Part shown: positions 17,640 through 26,475 of the stretch, piece by piece | How positions within the stretch are numbered: position 1 is the stretch's first letter | Layout of the letters: every line of letters begins with the position of its first letter | From: Candidatus Limosilactobacillus merdavium | Lineage (GTDB): Bacteria; Bacillota; Bacilli; Lactobacillales; Lactobacillaceae | Length of the DNA: 63,408 nucleotides | Reading direction: 5' to 3' | Assembly (NCBI GenBank): GCA_018883805.1 | Contig: JAHLFK010000031.1 | Location: 1 to 63,408 of the forward strand | The notes under the pieces: generated by a model | The model's input: the letters and a program-made list of their open reading frames with translations, nothing else | Databases searched by the model: none | Told to the model about the DNA's origin: nothing | Position numbers and translations under genes: made by a program

Positions 17640-18937
17640 ACCGGTTAGCAAAATTACTCCAAGATTTGCGGCAAACGCCTGCGGATGATGAGTTAGTCCA
17701 GAAAGTTCTTACTCAGGCAATTATCAAAATCCTTCAAACGCACCGTCTCTTAGGAGAAATCCTGTTACAAGTACCACGAATAGTTGTAAGTGATCAAGAA
17801 GCGATTTTTAGCCTTACTTGGCAAAATAATCAAGTTGTATTAAGGGTATTTTCACAAGGATTAGCGAATTTACAAAGTGATGAGGTAGTGATGCTCTTAG
17901 AACATGAAGCACTTCACTTGCTATGGATGCACCCGCTCCGTTATATGAATTCGCCAATGCCGGAACTAGTTCGCTTGGCAACAGATACGGCGGTTAACCA
18001 GTATCTTCCAGAGGCTCCTGAAGGTACGATGACTATAGAACAATTGCAAAAACTCTTGCATCGGAAAATATTATCCCATCAAGATTCTAGTGTTTACTTG
18101 CAACTTTTACAGGGATTAACAGTTGAAGATAAAAACAAAATAAAACGAGCGGGACAGCATAGTGATCCCCACTTAGCTGCGACTAGAATAACAAGAAAAA
18201 TTAATCAGGAAACCCATCAGGGATGGCAGACTAATCAAGCTAATTTACAAGTGGGTAACCAACAACTCCGCGTTGCTCAGCTTAAACAACTACTACGACA
18301 CGCATGGGCTAATACCCCGAAGAAGGATCGAGGATTATTGCCTGGTGAAGTAGTTGCATCATTGAATGAACAGCAAATGTTGACTCACCAATTTGATTGG
18401 CGTCAATTAGTCAGTCGACAAGTGGGAACAATTGCAGCTGGACGAGAAGAAGTTGCTTATCGGTTTAGCCGTCGTCAACCATGGCGAATGGAATTACCAG
18501 GAACCGTTAGCAGACTTGTCCCTAAACTTTTAGTATTCGTTGATAATTCGGGATCAGTAACTGATGATGAATTAAACTTTGCCTTGAGTGAAATTAGTCA
18601 TTTAGCAAACAATGATCAATTTCCGTTAGAAATATACCCATTTGATGCTCGTGTTCATTCTGAAAAACGACAACGAGTAAATAATGGAAGTCGTGTTAAG
18701 TTCCAGCGTGTTGGCGGTGGTGGGACCAGTTTTCAATGTATCTTTGACTTTCTCCATCAACAGCATACTAATCCTGCTAATTCGTTAGTGTTAATCATCA
18801 CTGATGGGTGGGGAGAGAAGAACGTTAATCCATATAACTTTCATCATGTTGACTGGCTGATTACGGGCTCAATTACTGATTTATCGGTTCATCGTCCAGT
18901 CGGTCATATTTTTAGCTTAAAGAGGGGAAGAGAATGA
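17636..18937 (+). CDS. VWA-like protein with N-terminal HExxH domain (DUF2201-like)
   Basis: A 433-aa two-domain protein. The N-terminal half has HEALH (90-94), a zinc-peptidase-like HExxH with downstream ATDTAVNQYL. The C-terminal half is a VWA fold with a full MIDAS metal site: DNSGS (303-307), Thr364 in GGGTSF and Asp390 in ITDGW. It overlaps the MoxR gene before it and the 97-aa gene after it by 4 bp each, so the three products are probably made in fixed ratio and form a complex. Whether the HExxH site is an active protease cannot be told from sequence. Confidence 0.8.
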   Translation: MNRLAKLLQDLRQTPADDELVQKVLTQAIIKILQTHRLLGEILLQVPRIVVSDQEAIFSLTWQNNQVVLRVFSQGLANLQSDEVVMLLEHEALHLLWMHPLRYMNSPMPELVRLATDTAVNQYLPEAPEGTMTIEQLQKLLHRKILSHQDSSVYLQLLQGLTVEDKNKIKRAGQHSDPHLAATRITRKINQETHQGWQTNQANLQVGNQQLRVAQLKQLLRHAWANTPKKDRGLLPGEVVASLNEQQMLTHQFDWRQLVSRQVGTIAAGREEVAYRFSRRQPWRMELPGTVSRLVPKLLVFVDNSGSVTDDELNFALSEISHLANNDQFPLEIYPFDARVHSEKRQRVNNGSRVKFQRVGGGGTSFQCIFDFLHQQHTNPANSLVLIITDGWGEKNVNPYNFHHVDWLITGSITDLSVHRPVGHIFSLKRGRE

Positions 18938-19227
18938 CAGAATTATTAAAACCAACCGTGATGAAACAAATTTTAACTCACTCGAAAGAATACCAGCGTG
19001 CCCTGAAACTGTTGAATGTTGATTGGGACTTGGGTGACCAAATACTATTCCGCGATCGGGTAACTGCGGGGGATGTTATTCTTGCCAAGCAGTTGCAACA
19101 ACATCACCTAATAGTTGGTAATGTTAACTTGGATGACTATCAGGAAGTTAGTCGAATGTTGAATCAACATGCCCAATGGTTTAGTGGCAGTGCACGATAT
19201 GAGCTTCTAAAGCCGTTTAATGAGTAG
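18934..19227 (+). CDS. Third protein of the MoxR-VWA operon, unknown
   Basis: A 97-aa soluble protein with no recognised domain; mostly helical in appearance, with one cysteine-free core VDWDLGDQILFRDRVTAGDVILA. It is translationally coupled to the VWA gene (ATGA overlap), suggesting it is a subunit or adaptor of the MoxR-VWA complex. No terminator is seen before pepO 54 bp downstream, but a TATAAT at 19245-19250 suggests pepO has its own promoter. Confidence 0.65.
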   Translation: MTELLKPTVMKQILTHSKEYQRALKLLNVDWDLGDQILFRDRVTAGDVILAKQLQQHHLIVGNVNLDDYQEVSRMLNQHAQWFSGSARYELLKPFNE

Positions 19228-19281
19228 AGGCTAGGCAAAAATAGTATAATAAAAACATATATGATAAGGAGGTTGAAAAGC

Positions 19282-21189
19282 GTGGCAGTAAACGAAAAAG
19301 AAATCAAGAATGATTTATATGATGCAGTTAATGGTGAATGGCTAAAAACTGCTAAGATTCCTGACGATAAGCCAGCTACTGGGGGCTTTAACGATCTTGT
19401 TAATGAGATTGATAAGCAGCTCATGGACGACCTGGATGCTTTTGCGGAAGGAAAAGAAAAAAGTGATGATGCACGGTTTAACGAGATGATTAAACTGTAC
19501 CGGGTCGCTAAGAAGTTTGAATTTCGTAAAAAAGTTGGTCCACGGCCATTAAAGCGGATGCTGGAAGGGATCGAAGAATTAAAGTCTTACGATGAATATC
19601 AGGGCCAATGGCGGAATTGGATTATGGCGGGGATGCCTTCACCAGTCGTTTTCGACATCGATGCCGACATGAAAAATGCTACTGTCTATGCCCTCTTTGC
19701 ATCAGCGCCTTCATTGATTTTGCCTGACAAGAGTTACTATGAAGAAGATGCTAAAAAGGAACAGCATGATCAACTCTTAAAGCTTTGGTCTTCCATGGTT
19801 GCTAAGCTGATGGATAAGCTTGGTTATGACAAGGATGAAGCTGCCAAGCACATTGAAAATGCTAAAAAGTTTGATGCATTACTAGCACCAAATGTTAAGA
19901 GCGCTGAAGAATCAGCTGACTACAGTAAAATGTACAATCCACAAACAGTTGATGAGTTAGCAAGCTCAACTGATCAATTGGACTTGGCTGATGTAATTAA
20001 ACGGTTGGTTAAGGCAACTCCTGAAAAGGTAATTGTTACCGAGCCAGAATACTTCAAGGCCTTAGATGGTATTTTGAAGGATCACTTTGAACTGTTTAAG
20101 AGTTGGGCGCTAATCAAAGTAATCCGCGCTAACGCTAGCTATCTTGATGATGAAATGCGGGAAATCAATGGTCGTTACAACCGGGCACTTTCTGGTAGTA
20201 AAAAGCCAATCAGCCAACGGAAATTTGCTTATTACCTTGCACGAGACGTCTTTAGTCAAGTGATGGGTGATTATTATGGTAAGAAGTACTTCGGCCCTAA
20301 AGCAAAAGAAGACGTTCACCACATGGTTGAGCAAATGATCAAGGTATATAAGGGCCGTTTAGCAAATAACCAATGGCTAAGCAAAGAGACCCGTGATAAG
20401 GCAATCTTGAAGCTTGATAAGTTAGGAATTCAGGTTGGTTACCCAGATAAGATCCCAGCCCTCTATGACAAAATTAAAATTGATGAGGGTGAATCACTGA
20501 TTGCAAACCTAAATCAAGCTAATATTGTCGCTAATCGTGAAATGTTTGGTCGATGGAACCAACCAGTTGATCGGATGCGCTGGGAAATGAGTGCTGCCAC
20601 GGTCAATGCTTACTACCACCCATTCAAGAACATTATTGTATTCCCTGCAGCTATTTTGCAGGCACCGTTCTATTCACTCAAGCAAAGCAGTAGTGAGAAT
20701 TATGGTGGAATTGGTGCTGTAATTGCCCATGAAATTTCACATGCCTTTGATAATAATGGTGCGCTCTTCGATGAATTAGGAAACTTAAACAACTGGTGGA
20801 CTGAAGAAGATTCAGCTCACTTTAAGCAACTCGCACAAAAGATGATTAAAGAATTTGACGGCCTTGATTTTGCTGGTCAAAAGGTTAATGGTAAGTTAAC
20901 CGTTTCTGAAAACATCGCTGATGGTGGTGGCTTAAGCTGTGCTCTCGAAGCAGCTAAGCAAGAAGATGACTTCAATGCTAAGGAATTCTTTATTAACTGG
21001 GCAACCATTTGGCGGATGAAGGCCACTAAGCAATATGAACAACTGTTGCTTTCAATTGATGTCCATGCACCACAAAAATTGCGGGCAAATGTTCAAGCAG
21101 AAAACTTAGATGATTTCTATACTGCATTTGATATTCAACCTGGCGATCCAATGTACAAGGCACCTGAGGATCGGGTAAATATTTGGTAG
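19282..21189 (+). CDS. pepO: Endopeptidase PepO (M13 metallopeptidase)
   Basis: A 635-aa cytosolic zinc endopeptidase of the neprilysin family that degrades medium-sized peptides from milk protein or peptide import. The zinc motif VIAHEISHAFDNNGA is present, with the distal ligand in ENIADGGG and substrate-side NAYYHPFKN. There is no signal peptide, as usual for lactobacilli PepO. GTG at 19282 was chosen: AAGGAGG (19266-19272) is nine bases before it. A perfect TATAAT at 19245-19250 supports its own promoter. Confidence 0.9.
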   Translation: MAVNEKEIKNDLYDAVNGEWLKTAKIPDDKPATGGFNDLVNEIDKQLMDDLDAFAEGKEKSDDARFNEMIKLYRVAKKFEFRKKVGPRPLKRMLEGIEELKSYDEYQGQWRNWIMAGMPSPVVFDIDADMKNATVYALFASAPSLILPDKSYYEEDAKKEQHDQLLKLWSSMVAKLMDKLGYDKDEAAKHIENAKKFDALLAPNVKSAEESADYSKMYNPQTVDELASSTDQLDLADVIKRLVKATPEKVIVTEPEYFKALDGILKDHFELFKSWALIKVIRANASYLDDEMREINGRYNRALSGSKKPISQRKFAYYLARDVFSQVMGDYYGKKYFGPKAKEDVHHMVEQMIKVYKGRLANNQWLSKETRDKAILKLDKLGIQVGYPDKIPALYDKIKIDEGESLIANLNQANIVANREMFGRWNQPVDRMRWEMSAATVNAYYHPFKNIIVFPAAILQAPFYSLKQSSSENYGGIGAVIAHEISHAFDNNGALFDELGNLNNWWTEEDSAHFKQLAQKMIKEFDGLDFAGQKVNGKLTVSENIADGGGLSCALEAAKQEDDFNAKEFFINWATIWRMKATKQYEQLLLSIDVHAPQKLRANVQAENLDDFYTAFDIQPGDPMYKAPEDRVNIW

Positions 21190-21210
21190 AAATAAAAGAT
21201 TATAAATACC

Positions 21211-21250
21211 AAAACTCTTTGTCTTACAATTCAAGACAAAGAGTTTTTTT
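21211..21250 (+). terminator. Terminator after pepO
   Basis: AAACTCTTTGTCTT pairs with AAGACAAAGAGTTT, followed by a run of T. Confidence 0.88.
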
Positions 21251-21310
21251 GTGTCCGCAAAGCTTAGCGTGACATTTTAGGTGCGATTAGGTATCTTTTT
21301 ATTAAGAATT

Positions 21311-21324
21311 ATTTCCTGGGAAAT
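21311..21324. promoter_or_regulatory. Palindrome ATTTCCTGGGAAAT before the XRE gene
   Basis: It lies 27 bases upstream of the XRE-type start codon. It is identical to 25519-25532 and one base from the perfect palindrome at 3850-3863. It is a candidate autoregulatory operator. Confidence 0.45.
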
Positions 21325-21350
21325 CAATTTTATGGTAGAGGAGAATTTAT

Positions 21351-21998
21351 ATGAACTTCGCACAAAAAATAAAATCGTACCGAAACGATAATAAGTGGAC
21401 TCAACAGGAAGTAGCTGAGAGATTAAATGTTTCAAGGAAAACAATTTCTAGTTGGGAGACAAACCGAAGTTATCCAGATATTTTCATGCTGGTACAAATC
21501 AGTGACCTCTATCAAGTAAGTTTAGATAATTTATTACGGGAGGATCGTAAGATGATTGATAGTTACAAACAGGAACATATTTCTAGTAAAAAACGAGATC
21601 GGGAGTTTAGAAATGAATACCTTTGGAATGTTTTTGGTAGTTTATTTATATTATTAAAGTTAATACATGTTCTACCAAACACTGGCGGTATCTTTGGCGC
21701 AATTATTGGGGCTGTTATAGGAGCAACACTTGTAAATCTGTACTTTTTATTAAATGCTACTAATTGGAATCAGTTATCAAAAGGAGAAAATGTAAGCTTC
21801 GTATTGTCCTTTATTGTAATTACATGCTTGTCAATCGCAATTACTTTCATAGCTCCTATTGGAAAAAACGCTTCTGGTAGTAGTGATTATGTTTATGGAA
21901 TAATTACAGGGAAAATTGTCTATTCGATGATCTATTCGTTAGCATTAACTTGTACTATTAGTCTATTTTCTCAATTTAAGGAAAGAAAAGAAAAATAG
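21351..21998 (+). CDS. XRE-family regulator with membrane domain
   Basis: A 215-aa protein. An N-terminal Cro/C1-type HTH (about 5-60; WTQQEVAERLNVSRKTISSWE) is joined by a basic linker to about four membrane helices (about 95-113, 116-138, 152-175, 182-205). Such regulators probably couple a membrane signal to transcription. No transporter adjoins it; the palindrome just upstream also occurs near two ABC exporters in this window, which may mark its targets. AGAGGAG precedes the ATG. Confidence 0.75.
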   Translation: MNFAQKIKSYRNDNKWTQQEVAERLNVSRKTISSWETNRSYPDIFMLVQISDLYQVSLDNLLREDRKMIDSYKQEHISSKKRDREFRNEYLWNVFGSLFILLKLIHVLPNTGGIFGAIIGAVIGATLVNLYFLLNATNWNQLSKGENVSFVLSFIVITCLSIAITFIAPIGKNASGSSDYVYGIITGKIVYSMIYSLALTCTISLFSQFKERKEK

Positions 21999-22110
21999 AG
22001 TTAAGTCAAGAAAATCTATCTTTAAATATCAGTTATTCATTAAAATAGAACAAAATAAAGTTATAAAATAGTGTATTAGACAATCAACTTGCAGAAAGAA
22101 GAGTATAACA

Positions 22111-22605
22111 ATGTTGAAAGCAATCAGAGGAGACATTACCAAGGTACAGGTTGATGCGATTGTCAATGCTGCTAACACAACCTTACTTGGTGGCGGTGGC
22201 GTTGATGGTGCAATTCATCGTGCTGCTGGCCCGGGTCTTTATGCAGCTTGCTTAAAATTCCATGGATGCCCGACTGGTGAAGCACGGATTACGCATGGTT
22301 TTAATCTCCCATCAAAGTATGTCATCCATACTCCAGGTCCAGTTTGGCAAGGTGGAAACCATGGAGAAGATCAGTTGCTTGCTAATTCATATCGCAATAG
22401 TCTTGAACTAGCTGAGAAAAATGGTTGCCGTACTGTGGCTTTTCCTTCAATAAGTACCGGAGTTTACTCATTTCCGTTAGAGCGTGCAGCGCATATTGCT
22501 GTTGCAACGATTTGTGATTTTCTTTCGACGGCAAAGAAAGTAGAGGAAGTTGAAATGGTATGCTTTGATGCAACAACGCTTGCGGCTTATCAGAAAGAAA
22601 TTTAA
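22111..22605 (+). CDS. Macrodomain protein (O-acetyl-ADP-ribose deacetylase type)
   Basis: A 164-aa MacroD/YmdB-type macrodomain. Key stretches are [19 protein letters not shown], the [14 protein letters not shown] loop and the second phosphate loop [10 protein letters not shown]. It probably removes ADP-ribose from proteins or hydrolyses O-acetyl-ADP-ribose in the cytosol. Length is that of a minimal single-domain protein. It is monocistronic and converges on the Bce-like permease with a shared terminator. Confidence 0.88.
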   Translation: MLKAIRGDITKVQVDAIVNAANTTLLGGGGVDGAIHRAAGPGLYAACLKFHGCPTGEARITHGFNLPSKYVIHTPGPVWQGGNHGEDQLLANSYRNSLELAEKNGCRTVAFPSISTGVYSFPLERAAHIAVATICDFLSTAKKVEEVEMVCFDATTLAAYQKEI

Positions 22606-22612
22606 AAATAAT

Positions 22613-22659
22613 CAAAAACGCGTCTTAATGTTTGAAGTTAACATTAGGACGCGTTTTCC
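22613..22659. terminator. Bidirectional terminator
   Basis: AAAACGCGTC...TAATG pairs with CATTA...GACGCGTTTT between converging genes. Confidence 0.88.
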
Positions 22660-22664
22660 ATTGG

Positions 22665-24596
22665 CTATTTAATTGGACTATCAACAATTTGCCGGTAAGT
22701 TCGGGTAGTTAAGCCGTAAAGAATTAAGTAGAGAATAAGCAAACTGACGGCGACGACTATTCCCACAGTAATCATTAGATGAAGGTTGTAGAAGTTAAGT
22801 TGAACCATAATCTGATGAATTGCAGGGACAGCAAAACAGAGATTAATAATTGCCCCAATTACTGGTAAAAGGAAGACCATTAGTACTTGGCTATGGATAC
22901 TTTTAACAGTTTCTTTTTCGCTGAGGCCGACTTGTTGCATTGTTTGGAACCGTTTCTGATCGGCATACCCTTCGGAAATTTGTTTGAAGTAGATTACAAC
23001 AGTTGTCGTAACGGCAAGTGCTAGGCTAATAAGAATACCGATAAAGACAAGACCACCGTAAAGACCGTTGATTAGTGATGTGATCGTAGCCTTTCCGGTA
23101 AAGTTAAGGTTGTTATATCCTAACTTGGCTTGGAGAGCATTTTCAAATTTAATGCGATCCTTTTGATTGCCAGATAATTGGTAATTGAATGTTGTTACGG
23201 TAGTTAATGGTAATGATTTAGGAATCGATTTGACAATAATAAAAGTTGGCGTATAGATACTGTGATCAGGGTTGAAGAATTGGCTAAATTGTTTAAGCTT
23301 CTTTGCTTCATACTTATGGTTATTAACAGTAATTGAACCATAATGTCCCTTGTTATTAGAGTAGGCCAGAGCTTGATTATCATTAAGACTGATATAGTTA
23401 TTAGTAATCCGGTTATATTCTTTAGCTGTTAGTAAAATTACTGAACTACTAGTTTTATTATTCATTTTTTGGATGCTGCCTTGACTGATAAACTTGTTGC
23501 CATGCCAATAACCGTATTGGGGAGCAGCCATTTTATAGGTTAAATAGTGATCAAATTTTGCATGATGCTGGCGAGCAGTTGAATCAATCATTTCCTGCTG
23601 CTCTTTCGTTAGTCCCTGGGTACTAGTGATGACAACATCCTCTGGAGCATATGATTTAACTGTGCTGCTGATTCCAGCGTAGAGAGTAATCGAAGTGAAA
23701 AGAATTACGAGAATTGAACTGCATAATAGACAAATAGTTGCAAGACTGGCACCATTTTGTTCCATCCGTTGGAGCATCCCTGATACAGCAATGAAATGTC
23801 GTGGTTGGTAGTAAAAATGCTTGTTTTTCTGTAGGAGTCTTAAGAGAATGATACTTCCGATGATGAAGACCAAGTATGTCCCAATTACAAGGAGAACTAC
23901 AGCCAACATGAAGTGAGCTATAGCAGAGATTCGCGGCTTGATCGTTAATGTAATATAGTATGCCCAAATTAATAAGATAAAACCAAGAATCCCAGCAAGC
24001 GAATAGAAGATACCGTGTTTCTTGGGCTTGATTGCTTTTGGTTGCCATAACTGATTAGGCGTCAGCCGATGAAGTTTGATTAGATCAATAATAGTGATTA
24101 TTACAAATAGGACTACAGTCAAAAAGGCAGTTTTCGAAATTGCTGAAGAGACAAACCAAGGCTGAGAAATGTGCCCGATGTCTAAAAGGTAGCCAAGACC
24201 AAGAAAAGCTAATTTTTCAAAGATAATTCCAAAGACTAATCCTAAAACTAAACTAATAATCATTAAATAGCATTTTTCAATAATTGTTAGGAGTTGGAGA
24301 TTTCGACTAGTCATTCCTAACATGCTGTAGAGTCCCATTTCACGGCTACGTTGCTGCCAAAGGAACCGATTAACATAAATTAAGAAGGCTAAGGTAACCA
24401 GAAGAATGAAGCGGAAACCAAGTTCAAGCATTGCTGAAGTTACAGCACCTGTATTAAGTCTTTTTAAGCTGGAATTAGCCATAATTGCCAGGAAAATATA
24501 GTTAATCGTAACGAGCATGATCGTTGCCATAAAGTAGGGACCATAACTACGCATGTTTCGCTTAAAGCTCGAATTAATTAATTTGAAATATAGCAC
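22665..24596 (-). CDS. Bce-type ABC permease
   Basis: A 643-aa permease with about ten membrane helices and a large outside domain (about 315-510) between the seventh and eighth, the layout of BceB/VraG. FtsX-like segments occur on both sides. With the ATPase upstream it would sense and detoxify cell-wall-active peptides, and signal to the kinase. It starts with GTG two bases after the ATPase stop. The actual peptide cannot be predicted. Confidence 0.82.
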   Translation of the reverse strand: MLYFKLINSSFKRNMRSYGPYFMATIMLVTINYIFLAIMANSSLKRLNTGAVTSAMLELGFRFILLVTLAFLIYVNRFLWQQRSREMGLYSMLGMTSRNLQLLTIIEKCYLMIISLVLGLVFGIIFEKLAFLGLGYLLDIGHISQPWFVSSAISKTAFLTVVLFVIITIIDLIKLHRLTPNQLWQPKAIKPKKHGIFYSLAGILGFILLIWAYYITLTIKPRISAIAHFMLAVVLLVIGTYLVFIIGSIILLRLLQKNKHFYYQPRHFIAVSGMLQRMEQNGASLATICLLCSSILVILFTSITLYAGISSTVKSYAPEDVVITSTQGLTKEQQEMIDSTARQHHAKFDHYLTYKMAAPQYGYWHGNKFISQGSIQKMNNKTSSSVILLTAKEYNRITNNYISLNDNQALAYSNNKGHYGSITVNNHKYEAKKLKQFSQFFNPDHSIYTPTFIIVKSIPKSLPLTTVTTFNYQLSGNQKDRIKFENALQAKLGYNNLNFTGKATITSLINGLYGGLVFIGILISLALAVTTTVVIYFKQISEGYADQKRFQTMQQVGLSEKETVKSIHSQVLMVFLLPVIGAIINLCFAVPAIHQIMVQLNFYNLHLMITVGIVVAVSLLILYLILYGLTTRTYRQIVDSPIK

Positions 24597-24598
24597 GA

Positions 24599-25354
24599 CT
24601 ATTCACCACCATTCGTTAGTGTCATCATTGTGTTACTGATTTGCTCTTGATAATTTTTAAGTGATTCGTTACCACGAAATAGTTCATGGTAAATCTTACC
24701 GTCCTTAATAAATAAGGTCCGTTTAGCATGGCTGGCAGCGGCAGCACTATGGGTAACCATGATGATCGTTTGTCCGTTATGGTTAACAGTAGAGAAAAGA
24801 TCAAGAATTTCATTACTGGTATTTGAATCAAGTGCCCCGGTTGGTTCATCAGCTAATAAAAGATCAGGATGAGTAATTAATGCTCGTGCAATCGCTATCC
24901 GTTGTTGCTGACCACCAGAGATTTCAGTTGGGTAGCGATCAATAATCTTATTAATCCCTAATGCTGAGGCTAATGGTTTAATTCTTTTTTCCATCTCTTT
25001 TACTGGAGCTTTAGCAAGGACAAGGGGAAGATAAATATTATCACGGTTAGAAAGACTATCGAGAAGGTTAAAATGCTGGAAGATGAATCCTAAGTGTTCT
25101 CGCCGATACTTTGCTGCTTCGTCCATGGACAGTTCATTTAGATCCTGACCATTTAATAAGATTTCACCAGCAGTTGCCTTCTCTAAAGTGGCGATTATGT
25201 TTAATAATGTACTTTTCCCGGCTCCAGATTCGCCCATGATTGCGATGTATTCACCGGGCTCAACATCAAAACTAATATCTTTCAGTGCCTTTACGGGGTG
25301 AGTGGAATTAGCGTTATATGTTCGTTGAATATGACTAAGATGTAAAAGGTTCAT
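24599..25354 (-). CDS. Bce-type ABC ATPase
   Basis: A 251-aa ABC ATPase with Walker A GESGAGKST, signature ISGGQQQRIAIARAL and Walker B LLLADEPTGALD. I start at the second ATG (25354), nine bases after AAAGGA; the first ATG overlaps that site. It partners the adjacent permease. Between it and the kinase gene lies a 146-bp region with a perfect -10, a weak -35 and a direct repeat, so the transporter genes probably have their own regulator-dependent promoter. Confidence 0.85.
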   Translation of the reverse strand: MNLLHLSHIQRTYNANSTHPVKALKDISFDVEPGEYIAIMGESGAGKSTLLNIIATLEKATAGEILLNGQDLNELSMDEAAKYRREHLGFIFQHFNLLDSLSNRDNIYLPLVLAKAPVKEMEKRIKPLASALGINKIIDRYPTEISGGQQQRIAIARALITHPDLLLADEPTGALDSNTSNEILDLFSTVNHNGQTIIMVTHSAAAASHAKRTLFIKDGKIYHELFRGNESLKNYQEQISNTMMTLTNGGE

Positions 25355-25419
25355 ATTTTCCATTCCTTTCGATATCCATGATTTTTTATAGTTTCCTTTT
25401 GAATTGATATTCTAAATTT

Positions 25420-25477
25420 ATTATAAAAAGGTTCCCCAACGATTCCTACTTACAGAACCGCGGAGAACCTTACAGAA
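25420..25477 (-). promoter_or_regulatory. Regulated promoter of the Bce-like transporter
   Basis: Read on the minus strand, TTCTGTAAG occurs twice exactly 20 bp apart (complement at 25449-25457 and 25469-25477). Directly downstream come a weak -35 TAGGAA (25448-25443), a 17-bp spacer and a perfect -10 TATAAT (25425-25420). Two tandem sites abutting a poor -35 are typical of OmpR-family activators; the response regulator encoded upstream is the natural candidate. Confidence 0.6.
25428..25471 (-). terminator. Possible terminator after the kinase gene
   Basis: AAGGTTC-TCC can pair with GGG-GAACCTT on the minus strand, followed by TTTTTAT. It overlaps the transporter promoter, so it may also act as a regulatory fold. 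Confidence 0.4.
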
Positions 25478-25500
25478 TTGTAATGTTTGGATGGAAAGTA

Positions 25501-26475
25501 TTAATCCTTTTGAACGTTATTTCCTGGGAAATATAGGATTGCCTGTGTCCCTTGGCCAGGTGTTGATTTGATTTCCAGTTTGAAATTTAATTGATCGGTT
25601 ACTTTTTTGACTAAGTACAATCCCATCCCCGTTGACCTGGTTGTTTGGTGACCATTTTTACCAGAGAAACCATTATCGTATATTCGGGGAAGATCATCAC
25701 TGGCAATTCCAATTCCCTGATCAATAATTTGGAGACTGTCATTCTTCCATTTGAAGAAGACAGTCGCACCAGTTGGTGAATATTTGATTGCATTTGAAAG
25801 TAATTGGAAAATGCAAAAACGCAGCCACTTCCGATCAGTTAACACCTTGAACCCATTAAGATCCTCAAGTTGAGGGACGAGTTGGTGGTTAATAAAGATT
25901 GCCGAATTTTGCTTTAAGATCGTCATGATCAGTTTTTGGAGATCGATCCATTCAAAATTAAAATCATTGCTTGTTAATGAGAGCCGTTCGTCACTCAATA
26001 ACATATCAAGGTGATAATTAGCTTGCTGGACAGCGCCTTGAACTACTTTACTTGAAACTACATCGTCATTTTCAGCAGCAGCCTGTAAACTGGTTAATGA
26101 GTTTTTGATTTCATGGGAATATAGTTCAACATGATCGAATTGCTTTTGTTGGCGATTATTTAACTGACGAATTGCCTGGTCACTTTCTCGATGTTGAGTA
26201 CGATAAGATTGAAGTAGCGCGGCCTCAACCGGGTTATTTACGGGAATGTCATGCTCTTTTTGAAGGATTTTCACTCTCCTAGCTGTTTGATAGCTATCAA
26301 ATAAAAACCAAATGACCAATAGAGGAAAACTGAAACGAATTGTGTCGCCAAAAAAGCTATTTGGCAAAAAGTATAGGGTCGATAGTAGTTTAAGTAATCC
26401 CAAAAACAAAAGGTAGGCAATTATTAACGGGAGAAACGACTTAAACTGATAGGACCAAAATTTGCTATTCTTCAT
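25501..26475 (-). CDS. Bce-type sensor histidine kinase
   Basis: A 324-aa intramembrane-sensing kinase with two N-terminal helices (about 12-32 and 41-60) and almost no outside loop. The phospho-acceptor box is SHEIKNSLTSL; the N box is LLSNAIKYSP, the G1 box IIDQGIGI and the G2 box GMGLYLVKK. Such kinases have no sensor domain and read the activity of their ABC partner. It overlaps the regulator gene by 11 bp. The tail carries the palindrome ATTTCCTGGGAAAT (25519-25532). Confidence 0.85.
   Translation of the reverse strand: MKNSKFWSYQFKSFLPLIIAYLLFLGLLKLLSTLYFLPNSFFGDTIRFSFPLLVIWFLFDSYQTARRVKILQKEHDIPVNNPVEAALLQSYRTQHRESDQAIRQLNNRQQKQFDHVELYSHEIKNSLTSLQAAAENDDVVSSKVVQGAVQQANYHLDMLLSDERLSLTSNDFNFEWIDLQKLIMTILKQNSAIFINHQLVPQLEDLNGFKVLTDRKWLRFCIFQLLSNAIKYSPTGATVFFKWKNDSLQIIDQGIGIASDDLPRIYDNGFSGKNGHQTTRSTGMGLYLVKKVTDQLNFKLEIKSTPGQGTQAILYFPGNNVQKD
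25519..25532. promoter_or_regulatory. Palindrome ATTTCCTGGGAAAT inside the kinase 3' end
   Basis: Same 14 bases as 21311-21324. It codes for part of YFPGN in the kinase tail and lies 165 bp upstream of the Bce-like ATPase start. Confidence 0.35.
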
